Part shown: positions 58,569-64,000 of the stretch, piece after piece
Numbering within the stretch: the first letter of the stretch is position 1
Layout of the letters: each line of letters begins with the position of its first letter
Source: Pseudomonadota bacterium
GTDB taxonomy: Bacteria; Pseudomonadota; Gammaproteobacteria; Steroidobacterales; Steroidobacteraceae
Length of the DNA stretch: 64,000 bases
Direction of reading: 5' to 3'
NCBI GenBank assembly: GCA_037200975.1
Contig: JBBCGI010000001.1
Location: 2,232,001-2,296,000, forward strand
Program-made: the position numbers and the translations under genes
The notes under the pieces: model-generated
Database searches by the model: none
Told to the model about the DNA's origin: nothing
The model's input: only the letters and a program-made list of their open reading frames with translations

Positions 58569-59030
58569 TCAGTACCCTTGCTGTGGTTTGTCCTGATCGA
58601 GGCCCTTCTCGAGGAATACCTTGAGCCGGGTCAGCGCCAGCTCCCAATAGCGGCGCTTGGACAGATAGTACTTCACCCACGCGGGGCTCGATGGCACTCC
58701 GCTGCCGAGCAGCCGCACCACGGTACTGGTTTTCGGCGCCCGCTCGAACAGGAAGTCTTCGATGATCACCGCGTCGGTGGTCGGCATGCCGCGCGTCGGC
58801 AGCAGAATCAAGCGGATGCGTTGCGGGGTGATGAGGACATCGATCAACGCGTCGAGTTCGATCTCCGCGCTGAACACCACGTGCATGCGCCCTTTCTCGC
58901 GTGGGGTGATGGTCGCGCCCTGGGCGCTCCAGCGTGCCAACATCTTGCTGTCCGTGAAAGCGCGCCACACGCGTTCGACCGGCGCGCCGATGTCGACGCG
59001 GTGGGCGAAGCTGCGGTACGCGATGCTCAC
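58569..59030 (-). CDS. SRPBCC/START-like protein
   Basis: 153 residues with GTG start overlapping the DedA stop (GTGA). Helix-grip fold elements: APVERVWRAFTDSKMLARWSA near 16-36 and ITPQRIRLILLP. Fits AHSA1/SRPBCC lipid or ligand binders. An alternative upstream frame is noise from dedA. Confidence 0.78.
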   Translation of the reverse strand: MSIAYRSFAHRVDIGAPVERVWRAFTDSKMLARWSAQGATITPREKGRMHVVFSAEIELDALIDVLITPQRIRLILLPTRGMPTTDAVIIEDFLFERAPKTSTVVRLLGSGVPSSPAWVKYYLSKRRYWELALTRLKVFLEKGLDQDKPQQGY

Positions 59031-59659
59031 TTCCTGAGCGCCACCCACGCCACCGGGATCATGGAGATCACGATGATTCCGATGGCCACCAGGCCGAAGT
59101 TGTCCTTGACGATGGGGATGTTGCCGAAGAAATAGCCCGCCCAGGTCAACGACAACACCCAGGCCAGGCCGCCGAGAATGTTGTACGCCTGGAAACGTGC
59201 GTACGGCATGCGCGCGACGCCCGCGACGAACGGCGCACACGTGCGGATGATCGGCGCAAAACGCGACAGGACGATCGTCATCGAGCCGTGTTTCACGAAG
59301 AACGCCTCGGTGCGTTTGAGGTAGTCGACCTTGAGCCAGCGATATTTGCCGCTGAAGGCCGGTGGTCCGATCCACCGGCCGATGTGGTAGTTAGTCGTGT
59401 TGCCGGTCACTGCGGCGATCACCAGCACCACCGACACCAACGGCGCGGACAGCGTCCCGGTGGTATCCACCGCGGCCAGTGCCCCGGCGGCGAACAGCAG
59501 CGAATCGCCCGGCAGGAACGGCGTCACCACGAAGCCGGTCTCGGCAAAGACGATCAGGAACAGGATGGCGTACACCCACATTCCGTAGTCGCGCAGCAGC
59601 TCGACCAGGTGTTTGTCGAGGTGCAGGATGAGATCGAGAACCCAGCTGACTAATTCCAT
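59027..59659 (-). CDS. DedA family membrane protein
   Basis: 210 residues. FAETGFVVTPFLPGDSLLFAAGAL near 39-62, the conserved GRWIGPPAF and VLSRFAPIIRTCAPFVAGVARM arginine/proline loop are DedA/SNARE-associated marks. DedA proteins take part in lipid recycling and membrane potential. Four overlapping bases with SRPBCC. Confidence 0.92.
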   Translation of the reverse strand: MELVSWVLDLILHLDKHLVELLRDYGMWVYAILFLIVFAETGFVVTPFLPGDSLLFAAGALAAVDTTGTLSAPLVSVVLVIAAVTGNTTNYHIGRWIGPPAFSGKYRWLKVDYLKRTEAFFVKHGSMTIVLSRFAPIIRTCAPFVAGVARMPYARFQAYNILGGLAWVLSLTWAGYFFGNIPIVKDNFGLVAIGIIVISMIPVAWVALRK

Positions 59660-59666
59660 GAATCCT

Positions 59667-60950
59667 TTATTTGCGCGACGGCGCCGCGGCGCTCGCGGTC
59701 ATGCCGGCCGGCGCGCCCTTGGGTTTGCGTCCCTTGAGCAGCTCGAGCGCGGCACGCACGCCGCTGTCGTGAGTGGGAAGCTGCAGACGCAGGCGCGCAT
59801 CTTCGAGATCCATCGGCGCGGCGTCCACGCCGTCATACGGTTCGTCGGGATCGATGCCGTGACCCTGGATCGAGCGGCCCGACGGCGTGAAATAACGCGA
59901 CGTGGTGAGCTTGATGGCGCGCCCGTGGGTGAGCGGCATGACGGTCTGCACCAGCCCCTTGCCAAATGTGCGACGGCCTAACAAAACGGCGCGGCGATGA
60001 TCCTGCAACGCGCCGGCGAGGATCTCGGCGGCGGAAGCGGTCGTGCCATTCACCAGCACCACCACGGGCACGCCCGGCAGGATGTCGCCCGGCGTGGCAT
60101 CCATGCTGAAACGCGACGCCGGCGTGCGGCCTTCGGCGGTGACGATGACGCCCTCTTCCAGCAGCTGGTCGGCGACCTCGACTGCCGACTCGAGCACTCC
60201 GCCCGGATTGTTGCGCAGATCGATGATCACGCCGCGCGGTTTCGCATCGAGATCGCGCCGCACGCGGGCGACACCCGCGGCGAAATCTTCAGCGGTCGTG
60301 TCGCTGAAGGTGGTGATGCGCGCATATAGATAGGCGCCGTCGAGCGCGACGGTGGCGACGCTGTGTACGTCCACCTGCGCGCGTTCCACGGCAAATTCGA
60401 GCGGCAGCGACTGGCCGGTGCGAACCACCACCAGCTTCACGATGGAACCGCGCGGCCCGCGCATGCGCGCCATGGCGCCGTCGAGGTCGCCGCCGACGGC
60501 TTGCCCGTCGATCGCGGAGATCACGTCGCCGCTGCGGATGCCGGCGGACGCAGCAGGGGAATCGCGGAACGGCCGCACCACCCGCAGCGCCCGGTCCGCG
60601 GTCGACACCTCGATCCCGATGCCGGCGTAGGTGCCGGCGGTGCTCACGCGCAGGTCGGCGTATTCCTCGGCATCTAGATAGGAGGAGTAGGGATCCAGTC
60701 CGCCGACCAGGCCACGCAGCGCATCGTCGATCAGTTCGGGCTGCTTCACGTCGTCGACGTATTCGCGTTTGACGCGTTCGAGAACTTCGGCGAGCTGGGC
60801 GGATTCACTCGAGCTGAGCGGCGCGCCGGCCGGTGCGGGCACGACTGCCCGCACTTGCGCCGGCGGCGCGGCGGCCTCGCGATGCGCGAGCACATTGCCG
60901 CCGAGTGCGATGAGGAAGCCGATCACCACCCCTAGAGCCAGAAGCTTCAT
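59667..60950 (-). CDS. S41 carboxy-terminal processing peptidase
   Basis: 427 residues. Signal/anchor MKLLALGVVIGFLIALGG, a PDZ domain (TYAGIGIEVSTADRALRVVRPF and IRSGDVISAIDG near 105-150), and catalytic NGTTASAAEILAGAL with the Ser, then GRRTFGKGLVQT with the Lys. Periplasmic processing protease of the CtpA/Prc class. In relatives it follows envC. Confidence 0.93.
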   Translation of the reverse strand: MKLLALGVVIGFLIALGGNVLAHREAAAPPAQVRAVVPAPAGAPLSSSESAQLAEVLERVKREYVDDVKQPELIDDALRGLVGGLDPYSSYLDAEEYADLRVSTAGTYAGIGIEVSTADRALRVVRPFRDSPAASAGIRSGDVISAIDGQAVGGDLDGAMARMRGPRGSIVKLVVVRTGQSLPLEFAVERAQVDVHSVATVALDGAYLYARITTFSDTTAEDFAAGVARVRRDLDAKPRGVIIDLRNNPGGVLESAVEVADQLLEEGVIVTAEGRTPASRFSMDATPGDILPGVPVVVLVNGTTASAAEILAGALQDHRRAVLLGRRTFGKGLVQTVMPLTHGRAIKLTTSRYFTPSGRSIQGHGIDPDEPYDGVDAAPMDLEDARLRLQLPTHDSGVRAALELLKGRKPKGAPAGMTASAAAPSRK

Positions 60951-60998
60951 GGGGGCGGATGGTAACAAGATTGCCCGCGGGGAATTGCGTGGCCGGCG

Positions 60999-63200
60999 TC
61001 AGCCGGCTTGCCGTGCCTGTTCTTCCAGCAGGAGGGCACCCGGCGTCGCGGCCGCGAGCACGGGCAATACGTCGAGCACTTCGCCCACCGGCACCGGACG
61101 CGCGATGGCGAAGCCCTGTCCGTAGTCGACGCCGAGGGCGCGCACACGCGTGCGGATCTCCTCGGTTTCGACGTATTCGGCCACGGTCGTGATGTTCATG
61201 GCACGCGCCAGCTGCGCGATCGCGCGGACCATCGACTCGGCGCGTTCGTCGCGCAGGATGTCGCGCACGAAGCTGCCGTCGATCTTGAGCATCGAAACCG
61301 GCATGGAACGTAGATAGGAAAGCGACGACAGGCCGGTGCCGAAATCGTCGAGCGCGACACCACAGCCGAGCTTGCGCAGCCGCGACATGAGCGCTTCCGC
61401 GTCCTTCATGCTGGCGACCGCCGCGCTCTCGGTGAGCTCGAAGCAGAACACCGCCGGGTTGATGCGGCTGGATTCGATGCTGCGTATGACGTAGTCGGGG
61501 AATTCCTCGTCGGTCAGCGACTGGCCGGAGAAGTTGATCGTGAAGACCACCGGCACGTGGGCCAGCAATTCGCGATGCGGGCGCAGCAGCTCGATCACGC
61601 TCGAGATCACCCAGCGGTCGATGGTGGGCATCATCTGGTAACGCAGCGCCGCCGACAGGAAACGATCCGGACCGATCGTGTTGCCCTCGGGGTCCAGCAT
61701 GCGCAGCAGCAGTTCGTAGTGCGGTTTCGAATCGGCCGAGTCGTTGAACGGGACGATCAGCTGCGCTTCGAGGCGCAGGCGGTTTTCCGCCAGCGCCGCG
61801 CGCACGTCGGTCGCGACGTTGATGTCGGTGAAGCGGCGGATGATGCTGACGTCGTTTTCCTGGAAACTCTCGAGCCGGTTGCGGCCGCGATCCTTGGCGG
61901 CCTTGCAGGCGGATTCGGCTTCGGCCAGCGAACGGCCGAGATCGCCGTCGCGCCCGCTGAACGGCGTGCAGCCGAGGCTGATCGACAGCCGGAAGCGCGC
62001 GTCGACGCCGGCAGTGGCGAGGCGCGTGACGCCTTCGCGCAGGCCCTCGCCGAACATGGCCGCCTCGTCGATGTCCGAGGGCATGACGATCGCGAAGCGG
62101 TCGCCCGAGATGCGCGCCGCGAAGGAGCTCACCGGCAGATGTTTGCGCAGCAGGTCGCCGATCTGCGCGATGGCCTGGTCGCCGACGTGCATGCCGAAGT
62201 TTTCGTTGATGACGTGCAGCTCGTCGATGTCCACGTACAGCAGGCTCCAGCGCTGCGCGCGCGCGCCGGTTTCGTTGAACATGAGCTTGACGCGTTGTTC
62301 GAGCGCGGCGCGCGTCAGCAGGCCGGACAACGCGTCGTAACTCGTTTCGATGCTGGCCGCGATTTTGTGCGCCACGAGATCGGCGAGGTGCACGTCGCGG
62401 CCGACGAATTCCGGCGCCTCGAGTCTGCGGAACAAGGCCAACACGCCGGAGGTGCGGCCCGAGCCTTGCCGCAGCGGGCAAGCCAGAATGCGATACGGAA
62501 TGGCGACCTGCCCGGCCTGGGTCGCGATCTTGTTGATCACCAGCGGATCGCGCCGCGTCTGCGTCACGGCCAGCAACTGCCGCTGGGTACGCATGAGGAT
62601 GCTGGCGTCGCCACCCTCGGGGTCCGTGAGGACGAGACCCTTGTCGGGCACGACGATGCCGGCCAGCACGCACTTCAGGTGCCCGGCCGCATTGGCCAAC
62701 AACGATTGGAGGTCGTCGGAAGCCGAGGAGCTGGGGTGTGAACCGGTGACCGACAGCAGCAGCTCCAGGTCCTTGTCGCGTGCGCTCAGGTGTTCGTTCA
62801 GCTGCTCGATGTCGGCGCGCGCCAGCAGGTCGCGGCGCAGCAGCTCGAGCGCGGGCTTCAAATGATCGTGGACATAGGAGAAAGGCAGGAAGTGCGCATC
62901 GGAGGGCAGGCGGTTGCAAACCACCGCCACGATCGCGACGACCTTGTCGTGCGTATCGCGCAGCCAGAATAGATAGGCCGGCGCCTCGTCGGGCAAGGCG
63001 CAGTGCTGACCGACGCCGTCGCGGTCGTCGTCGAGGTGCGAGATCGCGTCGAGCACCAGGGCGAACAGATCCGGGTTCGAGCTCGCGGCGCTCGACCACA
63101 AAAGCTTGCCCGTGTTGTCGAACAAGCTGACCGCGTTCGCGCGCGGCACCAGCGAGCGCACCAGCTGGGCATACGGCTGCATGGAGTTTTCGAAGGACAT
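60999..63200 (-). CDS. GAF-GGDEF-EAL protein with degenerate GGDEF
   Basis: 733 residues: a sensory N-terminus with GAF character, a GGDEF domain where the active motif is SGDRF (near ARISGDRFAIVM), so cyclase activity is doubtful, and an EAL domain with ELLLR, NFSGQSL, ELTES, LDDFGTGLSSLSYL, KIDGSFVRD and AEYVET, all needed residues of a c-di-GMP phosphodiesterase. Probably lowers c-di-GMP, with GGDEF as regulator. The ATG at 63198-63200 is used; it sits between envC and ctpA homologues. Confidence 0.88.
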   Translation of the reverse strand: MSFENSMQPYAQLVRSLVPRANAVSLFDNTGKLLWSSAASSNPDLFALVLDAISHLDDDRDGVGQHCALPDEAPAYLFWLRDTHDKVVAIVAVVCNRLPSDAHFLPFSYVHDHLKPALELLRRDLLARADIEQLNEHLSARDKDLELLLSVTGSHPSSSASDDLQSLLANAAGHLKCVLAGIVVPDKGLVLTDPEGGDASILMRTQRQLLAVTQTRRDPLVINKIATQAGQVAIPYRILACPLRQGSGRTSGVLALFRRLEAPEFVGRDVHLADLVAHKIAASIETSYDALSGLLTRAALEQRVKLMFNETGARAQRWSLLYVDIDELHVINENFGMHVGDQAIAQIGDLLRKHLPVSSFAARISGDRFAIVMPSDIDEAAMFGEGLREGVTRLATAGVDARFRLSISLGCTPFSGRDGDLGRSLAEAESACKAAKDRGRNRLESFQENDVSIIRRFTDINVATDVRAALAENRLRLEAQLIVPFNDSADSKPHYELLLRMLDPEGNTIGPDRFLSAALRYQMMPTIDRWVISSVIELLRPHRELLAHVPVVFTINFSGQSLTDEEFPDYVIRSIESSRINPAVFCFELTESAAVASMKDAEALMSRLRKLGCGVALDDFGTGLSSLSYLRSMPVSMLKIDGSFVRDILRDERAESMVRAIAQLARAMNITTVAEYVETEEIRTRVRALGVDYGQGFAIARPVPVGEVLDVLPVLAAATPGALLLEEQARQAG

Positions 63201-63257
63201 CAACGGCGGAACATGGCCTATCGGTGGCCGTAGGGCGTTGATGCAGTTGGCGTTTTT

Positions 63258-63347
63258 GTGGTGCCGGGGTGCAATTCTCGTAATTGAGCCGGCGTCGGGG
63301 CCAGCGCCGACGCCGGCTCAATTACGAGAATTGCACCCCGGCACCAC
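63258..63347. repeat. REP-like inverted repeat with perfect 41-base arms
   Basis: Arms 63258-63298 and 63307-63347 are perfect complements around an 8-base loop; outer ends GTGGTGCCGGGG. It stops one base from the envC stop codon. A structure this strong would form a cruciform or RNA hairpin and may end envC transcription. Confidence 0.92.
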
Positions 63348-63348
63348 T

Positions 63349-64000
63349 CTAGGGGGCTCCGGTCTTGAACCACGGGCGCGGGTCGATCGGACGCCCGCCC
63401 TTGCGAATTTCGAAGTACAGCGCGGGGTTAGCGCGGCCCCCGGTGTCGCCCAGGGTGGCGATGGTGTCGCCGGCCGTGACTCGCTCTCCTACCTCCTTGA
63501 AGAGCCGCTCGTTGTGGCCGTACAGGCTCAGATACCCGTCGCCGTGATCGATGATCGTCAGGAGACCGAGACCCGACAGCCAGTCCGCGTACACCACGCG
63601 CCCGTGATAAATCGCCCGCACCGGCGTCCCCTGGGCGCCCGTGACCAGGACGCCATCCCACTTGACCCCGCCCGCGCGGGTCTGCCCGAAAGACGCCGCG
63701 AGTTTCCCGGCCACGGGCCAGGCGAGTTTGCCGCGCAGTTTCGCGAAGGCGTCCTTGCTGTCGGTGGGGAATTTGTCGATGCGCTCGAGCGCGCGGCGCA
63801 ACTCGCGCACCAGTTTTTCGAGACCGCCCTGCTGATCCTTGAGCCGTTCGAGCTCCTTCGCGCGATTCTTCGCCTCCGCATCGAGCGACACCAGCGCGCG
63901 GCCGCGACGCTCGCGCGCCGATTGCAGTTTCGACAGCTCGCCCTTGCGCTGCTCTTCGAGCGCGGCGAGGCGCTCCTCTTCCGCCGCGAGCTGTGCGTCG
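63349..64000 (-). CDS. envC: Murein hydrolase activator EnvC-like M23 peptidase, C-terminal part
   Basis: The visible 216 codons run from an alanine/glutamate-rich coiled coil (continuing past 64000) to a LytM/M23 domain: SFGQTRAGGVKWDGVLV, VTGAQGTPVRAIYHGRVVYADWL, IIDHGDGYLSLYGHNERL and the end HFEIRKGGRPIDPRPW-like EIRKGGRPIDPRPW. The catalytic metal residues seem replaced as in EnvC, which activates amidases at division. Upstream part lies outside the window. Confidence 0.9.
   Translation of the reverse strand, partial: DAQLAAEEERLAALEEQRKGELSKLQSARERRGRALVSLDAEAKNRAKELERLKDQQGGLEKLVRELRRALERIDKFPTDSKDAFAKLRGKLAWPVAGKLAASFGQTRAGGVKWDGVLVTGAQGTPVRAIYHGRVVYADWLSGLGLLTIIDHGDGYLSLYGHNERLFKEVGERVTAGDTIATLGDTGGRANPALYFEIRKGGRPIDPRPWFKTGAP

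Noticed and set aside
60805-63321. 838-codon open frame overlapping the GGDEF-EAL gene
   Set aside because: Arginine-rich, low-complexity translation typical of a shadow frame; the other frame has clear domains.

Overview
The window is dense, GC-rich (roughly two-thirds G+C by eye) chromosomal DNA from a gammaproteobacterium. The strongest lineage clue is the order rsmG-parA-parB ... atpIBEFHAGDC ... glmU ... glmS, all on the minus strand. This is the origin-proximal cluster of Gammaproteobacteria, here loosened by inserted genes. With the methylcitrate cycle, a 2-oxoacid dehydrogenase, peptide transporters and several S9/M20/M2 peptidases, the content suits a free-living aerobic heterotroph of the Steroidobacter/Nevskia/Xanthomonad kind. 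That placement is inference. No rRNA, tRNA, CRISPR array, insertion sequence or prophage was seen. No stretch longer than about 300 bases lacks a gene; the longest gap is 595-843, where I see only a short hairpin.

Layout. 1-6050 holds glmS (cut by the window edge), a run of small minus-strand genes (GST, DUF2845, excalibur, DUF488, GyrI-like, 2H phosphoesterase, P-loop protein, exported protein) and glmU. 6100-10800 holds small membrane and accessory genes, mostly overlapping by 1-4 bases. 10931-17021 is the most interesting block: a four-gene operon encoding a SIR2-TIR fusion, a membrane-spanning STAND NTPase with a long repeat region, a PGDYG protein and a multi-pass membrane protein. It looks like an immune or conflict module placed between the ATP synthase operon and glmU. 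17685-24614 is the complete F0F1 ATP synthase operon with a near-consensus promoter. 26345-34582 runs DUF6250 lipoprotein, parB, parA, rsmG, prpD, prpC, prpB, an acryloyl-CoA-reductase-like gene and a lipoprotein, all minus strand.

34637-48421 mixes gor, a soluble quinoprotein dehydrogenase, a methyltransferase, an M1-like peptidase, the E1alpha/E1beta/E2 genes of a branched-chain-type 2-oxoacid dehydrogenase, an MBL hydrolase, an S9 peptidase and a di-haem cytochrome c. 48532-50630 carries dtd and tatABC. 50788-56148 is a peptide-use operon: POT transporter, ACE-like dipeptidase, OPT transporter. 56247-64000 has a DMT exporter, an exported protein, a YvlD/SRPBCC/DedA trio, an S41 protease, a GGDEF-EAL protein and a partial EnvC.

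Long inverted repeats sit at four intergenic sites, each within a few bases of a stop codon. Three share GGTGCCGGG/CCCGGCACC ends and look like a REP/REPIN family. A heptamer (TAGATAG or its complement) occurs far more often than base composition predicts.
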